Assembly: GCF_002777745.1 (NCBI RefSeq)
Contig: NZ_MEIO01000055.1
Span: 124,001 to 188,000 of the forward strand
Length of the DNA stretch: 64,000 nucleotides
From: Snodgrassella alvi
Lineage (GTDB): Bacteria > Pseudomonadota > Gammaproteobacteria > Burkholderiales > Neisseriaceae
Direction: 5' to 3'
Shown here: positions 40,335-49,226 of the stretch, piece by piece
How the letters are laid out: each line of letters begins with the position of its first letter
Position numbering within the stretch: position 1 is the stretch's first letter
Made by a program: the position numbers and the translations under genes
The notes under the pieces: model-generated
Told to the model about the DNA's origin: nothing
Seen by the model: the letters and a program-made list of their open reading frames with translations, nothing else
Database searches by the model: none

Positions 40335-40529
40335 TCATAATGTAAACCTGCTCCATATAGCTACAACATCTTCGCTTACAGAAAGATTGAAGTAATCACA
40401 ACTCATCATTCCCATAGTAAACAGAGTATTACAGCAGCCCGTTTCAAAACCATAGCAAGCATTATCATCCATTGCCCTAAAAATGCTGTTTTCAGTTACC
40501 ACAGACTGATGTAATACCAAATCCATCAT
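40335..40529 (-). CDS. possible small hypothetical protein or remnant
   Basis: A 64-codon frame starting ATG ATG at 40529 with AAGGA at an ideal 6-nt spacing. The peptide has five cysteines, including a CC pair (ETGCCNTLFT), and no membrane segment. Upstream on the same strand a start-less open stretch ends just before the ribosome-binding site, as if two genes of an old operon had been truncated. I do not recognise it. The good ribosome-binding site is the main reason to list it. Confidence 0.3.
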   Translation of the reverse strand: MMDLVLHQSVVTENSIFRAMDDNACYGFETGCCNTLFTMGMMSCDYFNLSVSEDVVAIWSRFTL

Positions 40530-40806
40530 TAAAATTCCTTAGCCTATCAGCAAAAATACACACAGCTTTGACTTATTAAAATCAGCAAGTCCAGCAATCG
40601 TCCATCCCGCAACCGCATACCCTGCAAAAGCAGGAGTTTATTTATACAAAAAACTGCAATCTAATAAATTAACTGATTAGCACACAGCCACAGACATAAA
40701 ATTCTGCTGCGAATTCTGCTCCTACTACTTTTACTCATATCACAGATTCCACAACATATCTGCATTAACCCAATCTAACTTTTCTCTTTCCTAAATTGAT
40801 TTCAAG

Positions 40807-40812
40807 TATAAT
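40807..40812 (+). promoter_or_regulatory. -10 element upstream of ispB
   Basis: Perfect TATAAT. Transcription would begin near 40820, so the earliest in-frame ATG at 40822 would be leaderless. This favours the later start at 40894. Confidence 0.5.
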
Positions 40813-40893
40813 AATACGCAAATGCGCTCAGCAGTTACGAGCACATATCGATTAAAACACATCACCTGTACCGATTGCAGAAACGCTAAACAC

Positions 40894-41868
40894 ATGCTTG
40901 AAAACCTGCCTTATTTCCAAAAACACCTGCCTGAAGACCTAAGCCGAGTTGATGCAGTAATCAACCGAGCTGTCGAATCTGAAGTTGTCCTGATTTCACA
41001 AATTGGCCAGTATATTATCAGTGCTGGTGGCAAGCGCCTGCGCCCGATAATCACCATACTTGCCGGCAAGGCACTGAGTTACAATGAGGATCCACTGTTT
41101 TCACTGGCGGCCATGGTGGAATTTATCCATACCTCTACCCTGCTGCATGATGATGTAGTAGATGAAAGCGACCTGCGCCGCGGCCGTGAAACTGCCAATA
41201 ACCTTTTTGGCAATGCCGCAGCCGTACTGGTAGGTGACTTTCTCTATACCCGCGCCTTTCAGTTGATGGTAGGTTCCGGCAGCTTACGTATTCTGGAAGT
41301 AATGGCTGAAGCCACCAATATCATCGCTGAAGGTGAAGTAATGCAGCTGATGAACATTGGCAACATCGATATAACCGAAGAACAGTATATACAAGTAATC
41401 GAATACAAAACCGCCAAACTGTTTCAGGCCGCGGCACAGGTGGGAGCCATACTGGCCAAGGCTACCGAAAAGCAGGAGCTGGCATTGAAAAACTACGGTA
41501 CCTATCTGGGCACAGCATTCCAGATTATCGATGATGTACTGGACTATGCCGGCGATGTAGACACCATTGGTAAAAATGTTGGCGATGATCTGGCCGAAGG
41601 CAAACCCACTCTGCCACTGATCTACCTGCTTAATCAGGGTAGCCCTACTGCCGCAGCCGATGTGCGCCATGCGTTGGAACATGCCGACCGCAGCTACTTC
41701 GATAAGATCCACGACCACGTTATCCACTCAGATGCACTGGCCTACTGCACCGCACAGGCCAAAAAAGCGGTAGACGCGGCTGTTAACTGCCTGAATGATT
41801 TACCAGATAATGAAGCCACACAAGCAATGCGTGATTTAGCATTGGCATCTTTAGCCCGAATCTCTTAA
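40894..41868 (+). CDS. ispB: octaprenyl diphosphate synthase IspB
   Basis: Long-chain trans-prenyl transferase making the C40 side chain of ubiquinone. The two aspartate-rich motifs are present: LLHDDVVDESDLRRG and FQIIDDVLDYAGD, with GGKRLRP near the N-terminus. ATG 40894 gives the family-like N-terminus MLENLPYFQKHLPEDL. The frame is open back to 40822, but that ATG sits at the predicted transcription start. Followed by a terminator and tRNA-Arg. Works with UbiB, encoded elsewhere in the window, in the ubiquinone pathway. Confidence 0.95.
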   Translation: MLENLPYFQKHLPEDLSRVDAVINRAVESEVVLISQIGQYIISAGGKRLRPIITILAGKALSYNEDPLFSLAAMVEFIHTSTLLHDDVVDESDLRRGRETANNLFGNAAAVLVGDFLYTRAFQLMVGSGSLRILEVMAEATNIIAEGEVMQLMNIGNIDITEEQYIQVIEYKTAKLFQAAAQVGAILAKATEKQELALKNYGTYLGTAFQIIDDVLDYAGDVDTIGKNVGDDLAEGKPTLPLIYLLNQGSPTAAADVRHALEHADRSYFDKIHDHVIHSDALAYCTAQAKKAVDAAVNCLNDLPDNEATQAMRDLALASLARIS

Positions 41869-41874
41869 AATAGA

Positions 41875-41908
41875 GGGCTATGGCTGAAATCAGCCATAGC
41901 CCTGTTTT
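41875..41908 (+). terminator. rho-independent terminator of ispB
   Basis: 12-bp perfect stem GGGCTATGGCTG / CAGCCATAGCCC with an AAAT loop, followed by TGTTTTC. It lies between the ispB stop and the tRNA gene. Confidence 0.85.
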
Positions 41909-41914
41909 CAAAGT

Positions 41915-41989
41915 CTCGCCGTAGTTCAACGGATAGAACACATGCCTCCTAAGCGTGTGATACAGGTTCGATTCCTGTCGGCGGGACCA
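41915..41989 (+). tRNA. tRNA-Arg (CCU anticodon)
   Basis: 75 nt, folding into a full cloverleaf: acceptor CTCGCCG/CGGCGGG (one T-G pair), D stem GTTC/GAAC, anticodon stem CATGC/GCGTG with loop CTCCTAA (anticodon CCT, reading AGG), T arm ACAGG/CCTGT with TTCGATT, and an encoded CCA. Its 3' end is 33 bp from the ABC-3C operon, and tRNA-Arg(CCU) genes are common insertion points for islands. Confidence 0.97.
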
Positions 41990-42022
41990 TCTCACCAGAC
42001 TTGGTTACTAAACGCTGAATAA

Positions 42023-43078
42023 TCAGTTTTCTTCCTGATAATAAATCTTATAAAACTTACGCCCATCACCATCTCTACCCTTTTCAATCATATCTTTGCC
42101 ACCATGAATATAGATATGAAAATTTTTATCCAGCTTCACTACACTCTTAAAATACCTCTCTTGTTTTTTTACTGCTTTTGGAGAAATATCAAAATTGTTA
42201 ATCGGTTCTAATTGATTTTCCTGTGCATAATTCTGACTAAAATCTTGATATTTTCTGATTAAGTCATCTTTGGCAAATACCTGCTGCTCAAATTCCTGTA
42301 AATCAAACTGTTCATTATTTTTAAAATAATCCACAGAACGATTAAGTAAACCTATTTTTTCCGACTTACTGGCTTCATCATCAGCATCCATGGATTGAGC
42401 TATAAATTGCTTAGCCGTTTCCATAATATGTGTTGTCCGATGATATTCATTATTAATTGGTTTAATACTCAGAAAATCATCTGTCCAGTACTTAGCTTCC
42501 GCACGTCTGTTTGTATTATCCACAACAGCAACCAGATAGCCCTGCTCCCTATGCTGATTGAAAATCAAACAACCTTTATCCAGCTTCTGAATACTTAAAC
42601 CTTCAATATCGGCCAAATCGTAACCGGTTTGCTTGTCTTCAACTTTAAGAATTTTTTGCTTGTTTTCTGATTTAAAGATACCAATACAATCCACTAATTC
42701 ATCATCAACTGTACAATCAGTAAGATAAAATACCCCCAATTCCCCAGCCTTGATTTGCGGGTGATTACTTTTATCATACAGATAGCGCCCCATATTTTTA
42801 GACTGATTGATGAAACTATCAATATCAGTGTTCTCAAACATGGCATTGATAATGGTATAAACTGGATTAAGCTCCAAATCGGGAAAACAATGAAACTGAT
42901 ACAATTCATCAAATTTGAAATTAGAAGTGATTAACTTATTAAGAGTATCTTCCACATTCGTATAATTGCTTAACTCATCACACAAGCGTACACCGTCTGA
43001 GCAATTTTTATTGCCAATATAATGTATAACTAGTTGTTCAATTTTACCTAAATGAATATTATGCATTGATTCAATCAT
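42023..43078 (-). CDS. nucleoid-associated protein, NdpA/YejK family (PF04245)
   Basis: A 351-residue protein of the 37-kDa nucleoid-associated family. The E. coli member YejK binds double-stranded DNA, is found with the nucleoid and interacts with topoisomerase IV. Family text is best at the ends: the N-terminal IHLGKIEQLVIHYIGNK, the central KAGELGVFYLTDC and GIFKSENKQKILKV, and the C-terminal KSVVKLDKNFHIYIHGG followed by GDGRKFYKIYY. Its ATG overlaps the ATPase stop by 4 bp. Sampled lines suggest it is less AT-rich than the three genes ahead of it, so it may have joined the operon later. Its role in the system is inferred from coupling only. Confidence 0.85.
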   Translation of the reverse strand: MIESMHNIHLGKIEQLVIHYIGNKNCSDGVRLCDELSNYTNVEDTLNKLITSNFKFDELYQFHCFPDLELNPVYTIINAMFENTDIDSFINQSKNMGRYLYDKSNHPQIKAGELGVFYLTDCTVDDELVDCIGIFKSENKQKILKVEDKQTGYDLADIEGLSIQKLDKGCLIFNQHREQGYLVAVVDNTNRRAEAKYWTDDFLSIKPINNEYHRTTHIMETAKQFIAQSMDADDEASKSEKIGLLNRSVDYFKNNEQFDLQEFEQQVFAKDDLIRKYQDFSQNYAQENQLEPINNFDISPKAVKKQERYFKSVVKLDKNFHIYIHGGKDMIEKGRDGDGRKFYKIYYQEEN

Positions 43079-44901
43079 TCTTTAATCAATTGTTGAGGAA
43101 TTAAAGCATTACCATTTATAAACTCTTCAACAGTATGGAAATGTTCAAGAGTATTTTCCCAATTATCTATTGATGCATGCTCAACCATAAATATCTGAAA
43201 ATCAATTTTTTTTTCACCCACCATCAAATCAATAAATTCATTGAGCAAATGAAAAGCATCGGTAAGCTTTAAATCATCATTTCCTCCTTGATAGTACGGA
43301 ATACTAGGCTGGTCAATAAATAAAAATTGTGGCACATAAGATTTTACAACACTAAATAAATAAGCATGTAGCCCAAGATAAAGATACAAATGCATAAACA
43401 TAAAATTCGACTTGCTACCTAAATTGCCAATCGGGAACATATCATTTGGTGGGTAAAGTCTCAAGGACATTTCATCAAGGTCAAATTTAATAGCATAATT
43501 CTTATAAACAGGAATTGAATTAATTAAACAATAAAAGGACTGAATAGAACTATTTATTTGGTTAATTATGTCTTGTCGCACTGTTTTTACTGATGCCAAA
43601 GTATCTAATAATTCTTGTTTTAGTTCCTTATTACCTGCCAATTTTTTTTCATTAATAGTCTTAGGATTATAAGATTTTTTAATATTTTCTAATTTCTCCT
43701 TTATTTCACCCAAAATAAAACAATTATTTCTATTCTCTAATAAAGTAACATTACTTCTCTGGGCTATTTCCTCATCTATTAATTTTATTTGTTCTTGAAT
43801 AAAACTAATCTCGCTTTTTATGCTATCAGGAATAGCATTCTTTATATATGTTTTATTTTTTATATTTTTTAAAGAATATTCTAAATTTTGCAAAAATTCA
43901 TTAGCTTCTAATGGATACATTATTTGATCTTGCAAATTTCTATATAAAAAATTAATAGGTTGAATACTATCCGCCAATTTAATCAAACTAGTGTGATAAT
44001 TATTACATTCTTTTTCATATTTGCGAATTAAAAATAACTTATTTTGTAGATTACTCCTTCGATTTTTTAACCTATTTATTTCTTGTAAAACATTACTATC
44101 TTCAATATTATTAACATCAGGAATAATATTCTCAATAATATTAACAATTTCTTCTGCTGAATCAAATGAAATAGACTCATCCAAAAGTTTATTGTTTTTA
44201 CATTCATCCAAAAGTTTTTTTAAACTCTCTTTGTATCTAACATTATTTTCGTCATTTTTCCTTTTTTTCTCTTCAGTATTCTCTATATATTTTTGAGTTT
44301 TCTTTAATTTTGATTGAGTTTTTAGATCTTCAAAAGTGGTAATGCCAGTCATAAGATTAAATATTTTTTTTAATTTATCTATATAACTACCTTTAGGGTA
44401 CTCCCGTTCAAAATAAGAAGTATCAAAATAAACTTCTTGAGATGCGATTATATTCTCCGTTAAAGAATTAAATAATAAAAAATCTCTATAGGAAATATTA
44501 AAATCATTCTTTAATTCCTGAGTTATATCAAGTGCTTCGTTTAATAAATTTATTATTTCAGTCGGGTTTGAATTTTTATAAGGTAGTTCTGGAAAAGAAG
44601 TTTTGTCTAAAAATAAATCAAATGATGGCGCACCATTATTTGCGCTTTTACGTGCTATAAACAAATTTTCATTATTAATAGAAATTTTTATACCAAACCA
44701 TTCAACGGCATTAGTAATAGGCGTTGCAATTTTTACCTGATCAGAAATTAGACAATAGTCTATAATGTTAAAAAAACTGCTTTTACCTGTATTAGAATCA
44801 CCAGTAATTACATTTACTTTATTTGGTAAAAAATAATATGCCTTTGGCTCAAAACTTTTATTTTTAAACCATAATTTAATTTCATGAAGAGTAAATTTCA
44901 T
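43075..44901 (-). CDS. DUF3732 SMC/Rad50-like ATPase (ABC-3C ATPase component)
   Basis: A 608-residue ABC-type ATPase. Walker A is GDSNTGKSS (34-42). About residues 190-460 are rich in Lys, Glu and Asn and predicted coiled-coil. The signature is LGSKSN (494-499), Walker B ends FLFIDQPS with D530 and Gln in place of the usual glutamate, as in other DUF3732 proteins, and the H-loop is VEHA (H575). DUF3732 proteins are the ATPases of ABC-three-component conflict systems, thought to sense or clamp nucleoprotein and license the effector. Overlaps both neighbours by ATGA. Very AT-rich. Confidence 0.85.
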   Translation of the reverse strand: MKFTLHEIKLWFKNKSFEPKAYYFLPNKVNVITGDSNTGKSSFFNIIDYCLISDQVKIATPITNAVEWFGIKISINNENLFIARKSANNGAPSFDLFLDKTSFPELPYKNSNPTEIINLLNEALDITQELKNDFNISYRDFLLFNSLTENIIASQEVYFDTSYFEREYPKGSYIDKLKKIFNLMTGITTFEDLKTQSKLKKTQKYIENTEEKKRKNDENNVRYKESLKKLLDECKNNKLLDESISFDSAEEIVNIIENIIPDVNNIEDSNVLQEINRLKNRRSNLQNKLFLIRKYEKECNNYHTSLIKLADSIQPINFLYRNLQDQIMYPLEANEFLQNLEYSLKNIKNKTYIKNAIPDSIKSEISFIQEQIKLIDEEIAQRSNVTLLENRNNCFILGEIKEKLENIKKSYNPKTINEKKLAGNKELKQELLDTLASVKTVRQDIINQINSSIQSFYCLINSIPVYKNYAIKFDLDEMSLRLYPPNDMFPIGNLGSKSNFMFMHLYLYLGLHAYLFSVVKSYVPQFLFIDQPSIPYYQGGNDDLKLTDAFHLLNEFIDLMVGEKKIDFQIFMVEHASIDNWENTLEHFHTVEEFINGNALIPQQLIKE

Positions 44902-45350
44902 AATTTTATTTTCAAAATCCTATATAATTCATCTGTAGAGTAATAATTCATCATTTGAACAAGTTTTGGAATCACCTTATAGATTTTATCAAAACGTTTA
45001 CCCAAATCTTCATCTTCAAATGTAATCTCTTTTTTTTTTGTAACTTTTATATCTAATTCAATCAAGTTATTTTTTGACAATATATGCAATGCATTTATAC
45101 ATACCGGCAGTAACATGTCATATCTTGAACTAAAAGATAAAAATATTTTTTGCTTTTCATCTATTAATTGCTGTAATGTAAATATGTCTCTTTGTTTTCT
45201 TGTGAAGTAATTAACTGTCCTTTCATCAAAAACAAATGGCAATATTAAGCAAATCCGTGCTATATCCATGGTTTGACAATGATGTAATGCTGCAATAAAC
45301 ACGCAACACGCTAAAGCTTCATTGTTATATATATAATAGAATTCTTTCAT
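44898..45350 (-). CDS. ABC-3C middle component
   Basis: A 150-residue soluble protein. It resembles the small alpha-helical middle components of ABC-three-component systems: an N-terminal NNEALACCVFIAAL helix, a middle ILPFVFDERTVNYFTRKQRDIFTLQQL segment (given here in two overlapping parts, ILPFVFDERT and RKQRDIFTLQQL), a SRYDMLLPVCINALHIL helix, and a short charged C-terminus. In such systems the middle component is thought to link effector and ATPase. Identification leans on size, position and weak text similarity. ATGA overlaps on both sides. Confidence 0.72.
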   Translation of the reverse strand: MKEFYYIYNNEALACCVFIAALHHCQTMDIARICLILPFVFDERTVNYFTRKQRDIFTLQQLIDEKQKIFLSFSSRYDMLLPVCINALHILSKNNLIELDIKVTKKKEITFEDEDLGKRFDKIYKVIPKLVQMMNYYSTDELYRILKIKL

Positions 45351-46591
45351 TGTTTTTTATACATCCTTTCCCAATCATAATGCCATCCAATTTTTAATTC
45401 ATTTGAAAGCAACCAAAAAAAACCATTATTGAATTCTATTCCTAATTGTGAACCATAATCTGGCATAGAAGAATTTATTTCACGTACTTTATCTACAACT
45501 TGTATACTATTCTCAATAATTTCCTCTTCCAATTCATCAATCTTCACTCCACTATACAATTTATTTTCAATTTTTCTATAAACACTGTCAAATATGTTAT
45601 TCCACCTATCATAGCAATCCTTTTCATAAGATTTTAAATCAACACTTGTAATTGCTGTTTCCTTTAACCAATACTTTATATATTTATCTGCCTTCAACAT
45701 TTCAATACAGTATCTTATTAGTCTCTTATCTTTTCTTTGAGAATCACTCATCACAGCTCTAATATCAATTAATTGTCTAGCAAAATTCAATTGCTCTAAA
45801 TTCGCTGGGGGAGTTATTTCTTCGAAAGTTCTTATAGGAAGTCTTGTTTTATTCACAGTAGCATTAAAACAACTATTATATATTTTAGCAAATTCATTTT
45901 TAGTGAGTATATATTTTTTTTCTGACTTAATTGCTTCATATGAGGCAATTTTTAGCTGTGCATATAAATCATTAAAAAATCTATCTATAAATTGCTCTGG
46001 TATATGAAAATTATCATATAAAGACCTTTTGATTTCGGTAACAATATCATCTTTATTAAGAAAGATTTTCATATTCTTCAAAAATAAACTAAGCTTATCA
46101 TCATTTAAACTAATTACTTCCTCAATCTTTTTTGAAATAGTTTTTGAATTAGTAGAGCTTAATATTAAGCTCAATCTATTCTTAACATTGTCTAAATCAT
46201 TATCATTATTAAAATCGTCATATAAACTAATAAATTGATTATCAGTATGATTCTTATTACTGACTAATACAAAATGATGTTTATCCAAAAAATTCTTTGT
46301 CGATTTTACTTGCTTCGCCCAGTTATAAAGCGTATGCCATAAATCATCATCCAAACTAGATAAATTTATAATTTCCCCATTTTTTTTTCGTTGAGATGAG
46401 TGTTTTAATTGAAACAATATCGTACTACCATCTCCTTTGTCTAGCTGGACATCATCTTTATCCTCATAACCAATGCTTTCATCTTTTTTTAATTGTAAAG
46501 CAAGCAAAGTAAAATAATAAAATTGATAATCAAATCCTATTAACTTTTGACCTTCAAAATTTCTATTCTCAGTGTGGATACTTGTATTCAT
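45347..46591 (-). CDS. ABC-3C effector with PD-(D/E)xK-like nuclease N-domain
   Basis: A 414-residue protein. The N-terminal third looks like the Cap4/DUF4297-type restriction-endonuclease fold: GFDYQ (19-23), then acidic YEDKDDVQL (42-50) and FQLKH (60-64), giving the spaced E/D and QxK residues of that active site. The rest is helical and ends with FFWLLSNELKIGWHYDW, like the ABC-3C-specific C-terminal domains that dock effectors to the machine (IGWH motif). Predicted role: DNA cleavage triggered by the ATPase. First gene of the operon. No clear Shine-Dalgarno sequence precedes ATG 46591. Confidence 0.7.
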   Translation of the reverse strand: MNTSIHTENRNFEGQKLIGFDYQFYYFTLLALQLKKDESIGYEDKDDVQLDKGDGSTILFQLKHSSQRKKNGEIINLSSLDDDLWHTLYNWAKQVKSTKNFLDKHHFVLVSNKNHTDNQFISLYDDFNNDNDLDNVKNRLSLILSSTNSKTISKKIEEVISLNDDKLSLFLKNMKIFLNKDDIVTEIKRSLYDNFHIPEQFIDRFFNDLYAQLKIASYEAIKSEKKYILTKNEFAKIYNSCFNATVNKTRLPIRTFEEITPPANLEQLNFARQLIDIRAVMSDSQRKDKRLIRYCIEMLKADKYIKYWLKETAITSVDLKSYEKDCYDRWNNIFDSVYRKIENKLYSGVKIDELEEEIIENSIQVVDKVREINSSMPDYGSQLGIEFNNGFFWLLSNELKIGWHYDWERMYKKQ

Positions 46592-47001
46592 AATTAAGAT
46601 ATCAATAAATGCAAAAATGACTTATTTACAACATAAACATCTACTAAATGTTAATTATTTTATTATTTTTTATCTATTTGTATATAGATATCTATTTTAA
46701 AGTCCTAAAATTATTTTTTTTTATAGTAAAAAAAATATATTTCAATCAAAATCTTTTTATAAATAATTGCTTTACCTTATTCATTAGCATAATGTTTAAA
46801 TGTATTATGGAAACGACACTTTTTAAAAGTTTGTCTTTTCATACAATTTTATACAATTTATTAATTTTATTATTGATCAGGTAACGAGATTTATCTTAGT
46901 AACTGCATTAACTAATTTACCTTTTAGGTTTATATAAATACTTCTACAATTATCATGATTTAACAACCATACTTTAGATCCCATATATAAGGAAATTCTA
47001 T
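46592..47001. other. AT-rich divergent region between the defence operon and fhs
   Basis: About 410 bp. It must hold the promoters of both the ABC-3C operon (minus) and fhs (plus), but I could not single out either with confidence. An open frame at 46648-46884 is low-complexity hydrophobic sequence from AT-rich DNA and is not called. No copy of the tRNA-Arg 3' end was found here. Confidence 0.5.
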
Positions 47002-48708
47002 ATGACAGCCAGCACCACACTACTGCCCATTACAGAAATCGCCCGCAACTGCGGCATCCCTGAACAATACCTTATTCCTTATGGTCGTGAAGTAGCAAAG
47101 GTAGATTTACAGGTGATTCGGCCGGATGCAAAACAGGGCAAGCTGGTGCTGGTCTCAGCCATTACGCCTACACCACTGGGTGAAGGTAAAACGGTTACGA
47201 CAATCGGGCTGAGTCAGGGGCTGAATTTTATCGGGCAGAAAGCGATTGCCTGTATTCGCCAGCCCAGTCTGGGGCCGGTGTTTGGGGTGAAAGGTGGTGC
47301 AGCTGGCGGTGGTAAGGCGCAAGTGTTGCCGATGGAGAAGCTTAATCTGCATTTAACCGGTGATATTCATGCGATTACGGCAGCACATGATCTGGCCTCT
47401 GCGGCACTGGATGCGCGCTTATATCATGAGGAGCATCTGGGTGAGGAGTTTACGGCGCAAACGCAGTTGCCACGGCTGAATATTGATAAAAACCGGATTG
47501 TATGGAAACGGGTCATCGACCATAACGACCGTGCGCTGCGCCGGATTAAAGTGGGCGTGGGCGGTGGTGCTAATGGAGTGGAACGGGAAGATGGTTTTGA
47601 GATTTCCGCAGCTTCGGAGCTGATGGCGATTCTGGCTCTGGCTACTGATTTACAGGATATGCGCCAGCGTATCGGGCGGATTATTCTGGCTTATGATACT
47701 CAGGGTAAGCCGATTACTGCGGAACAGCTTGAAGTAGCCGGTGCGATGACGGTTTTGCTGAAAGAGGCGATTAATCCCAATCTGATGCAGACGGCAGAAC
47801 AGACACCGGTGCTGATTCATGCCGGCCCGTTTGCCAATATTGCCCATGGCAATTCTTCGGTGCTGGCGGATAAGGTGGGTTTGCAACTGGCTGATTATGT
47901 GGTTACTGAAGCTGGTTTTGGTTCGGATATGGGCATGGAGAAGTTCTTTAATATTAAATATCGCCAGACTGGTGTTGCGCCATCCTGTGTGGTGCTGGTG
48001 GCTACGGTACGCAGTTTGAAATCCAACAGTGGCCGCTTCAATATTAAGCCCGGGCAGGCGTTACCGGCGGAGGTTACGCAATGCAATGTGGCACTGCTTG
48101 CTGAAGGCAGTGCCAATCTGGGCTGGCATATCCAGAATGCGAAAAGTTATGGTTTGCCGGTGATTGTGGCAATTAACCGCTTCCCTTACGACCATCAGGA
48201 AGAGCTGGATTTTGTTAAACAATATGCTTTGGAACATGGTGCCTGTGCCTGTGAAATCAGTGATGCATTTACTCAGGGCGGTGCGGGTACGCAAGCGCTG
48301 GCACAGCATGTAGTAGCTGCATGTGCTCAGGATAATGCGGTTATTCTGCCCTATGCGGATAATATGCCGCTGGCGGAAAAGATTCAGACGATGGCGAAAA
48401 AATATGGCGCGCGTCAGGCTAATCTGTCGGCACAGGCTGAGCAGAATCTGGCGGAAATCCAGCAGCTTAAGCTCGACCATCTGCCTTTGTGTATGGTGAA
48501 AACGCCGTTGTCTATCAGTGCCGACCCTAATCTGAAAAATGTGCCTACTGATTTTGATATTGAAATCACGCGTCTGCAATTATCGGCAGGTGCCGGTTTT
48601 ATTCGGGTGTATGCTGGTAATGTGATGACGATGCCGGGGCTGAGTACTTTACCTGCTTACCGGCAGATTGATGTTGATGCTGAGGGTAATATTGTCGGCT
48701 TGCATTAG
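47002..48708 (+). CDS. fhs: formate--tetrahydrofolate ligase
   Basis: ATP-dependent cytoplasmic enzyme making 10-formyl-tetrahydrofolate from formate, feeding one-carbon units to purine and fMet synthesis. The P-loop-like [17 protein letters not shown] is near residues 54-70. [20 protein letters not shown] and [16 protein letters not shown] are strong family motifs. 568 residues, full length. AAGGAA lies about 8 nt before ATG 47002. A terminator follows. Base composition is back to that of core genes. Confidence 0.97.
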   Translation: MTASTTLLPITEIARNCGIPEQYLIPYGREVAKVDLQVIRPDAKQGKLVLVSAITPTPLGEGKTVTTIGLSQGLNFIGQKAIACIRQPSLGPVFGVKGGAAGGGKAQVLPMEKLNLHLTGDIHAITAAHDLASAALDARLYHEEHLGEEFTAQTQLPRLNIDKNRIVWKRVIDHNDRALRRIKVGVGGGANGVEREDGFEISAASELMAILALATDLQDMRQRIGRIILAYDTQGKPITAEQLEVAGAMTVLLKEAINPNLMQTAEQTPVLIHAGPFANIAHGNSSVLADKVGLQLADYVVTEAGFGSDMGMEKFFNIKYRQTGVAPSCVVLVATVRSLKSNSGRFNIKPGQALPAEVTQCNVALLAEGSANLGWHIQNAKSYGLPVIVAINRFPYDHQEELDFVKQYALEHGACACEISDAFTQGGAGTQALAQHVVAACAQDNAVILPYADNMPLAEKIQTMAKKYGARQANLSAQAEQNLAEIQQLKLDHLPLCMVKTPLSISADPNLKNVPTDFDIEITRLQLSAGAGFIRVYAGNVMTMPGLSTLPAYRQIDVDAEGNIVGLH

Positions 48709-48754
48709 TCTTTGTCTTAGCGCTGTTAATCGGAATTGGTGTTAACGCATACTG

Positions 48755-48795
48755 AAAAGCCACAGTGGTTTGTTATATTACTGTGGCTTTTTTAT
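48755..48795 (+). terminator. rho-independent terminator of fhs
   Basis: 12-bp stem AAAAGCCACAGT / ACTGTGGCTTTT with a 13-nt loop and a T-run after it. Confidence 0.88.
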
Positions 48796-49181
48796 TTGCT
48801 ATTTCATGCTGTGGAAGGGCTAACTCTACAGATGATATACAGAAATATAGCAGTAACTGTATTTGACTATAATGAGCAGGAAGCGTGGTTGGTAGATTAT
48901 ATAAAGTAAAATTTAAATTTTCAGGTATAAATTTAAGCTATTTATGTATAAATTTAGTTTTAAATTTATAAAAATCTTTAATATTTAACCTTTAAATATA
49001 TATTTAAATTTTAAACTTAAATAAAATCTACTTTTATAATGTATAGTTTATATTTAATTAATTCTTATTGTAATTTAAATTTATAATTTTAAGATGTATA
49101 CTCTAATTTCAAAATAGATTTATACTTGAAAAATATAGATGTTAATTAAATTTGATATACGTTTTATATTTTAATATTACA

Positions 49182-49226
49182 AATAACAGGTATGCTTTAA
49201 TTGTAATACAATCCATACCTGTTATT
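49182..49226 (-). terminator. long inverted repeat after tal
   Basis: 13-bp arms AATAACAGGTATG / CATACCTGTTATT enclose a further palindrome (ATTGTAATACAAT). It lies 18 bp past the tal stop. The U-run on the minus strand is imperfect, so it is a probable terminator. Confidence 0.6.

Larger units (their letters stand above)
39978..40893. other. sparse region with remnants
   Basis: About 900 bp between the mepB remnant and ispB. The only coding candidate is the small minus-strand frame at 40335-40529. Directly upstream of it (about 40551-40645, minus strand) is a start-less open stretch reading like the end of a membrane protein (AVAGWTIAGLADF). The open frame at 40043-40249 has no support. The right end carries a TATAAT ahead of ispB. 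Confidence 0.45.
42023..46591 (-). other. ABC-three-component-like defence operon with a fourth nucleoid protein gene
   Basis: Four minus-strand genes form one unit: effector (46591-45347), middle component (45350-44898), DUF3732 ATPase (44901-43075) and PF04245 nucleoid-associated protein (43078-42023). Every junction is an ATGA 4-bp overlap. The block is strongly AT-rich compared with ispB and fhs on either side, most so in the first three genes. It begins right after tRNA-Arg. No integrase and no duplicated tRNA end were found inside the window. Confidence 0.8.

Noticed and set aside
46648-46884. 78-codon hydrophobic frame upstream of the defence operon
   Set aside because: Leu/Ile/Phe low-complexity product and no ribosome-binding site. 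A small membrane toxin was considered but nothing supports it.
46592-47001. Search for a duplicated tRNA-Arg 3' end (attachment site)
   Set aside because: No copy of the T-arm/acceptor end found between the operon and fhs, so integration at this tRNA is not shown.
48061-48579. 172-codon frame opposite fhs
   Set aside because: Shadow of the fhs reading frame, with no family resemblance.
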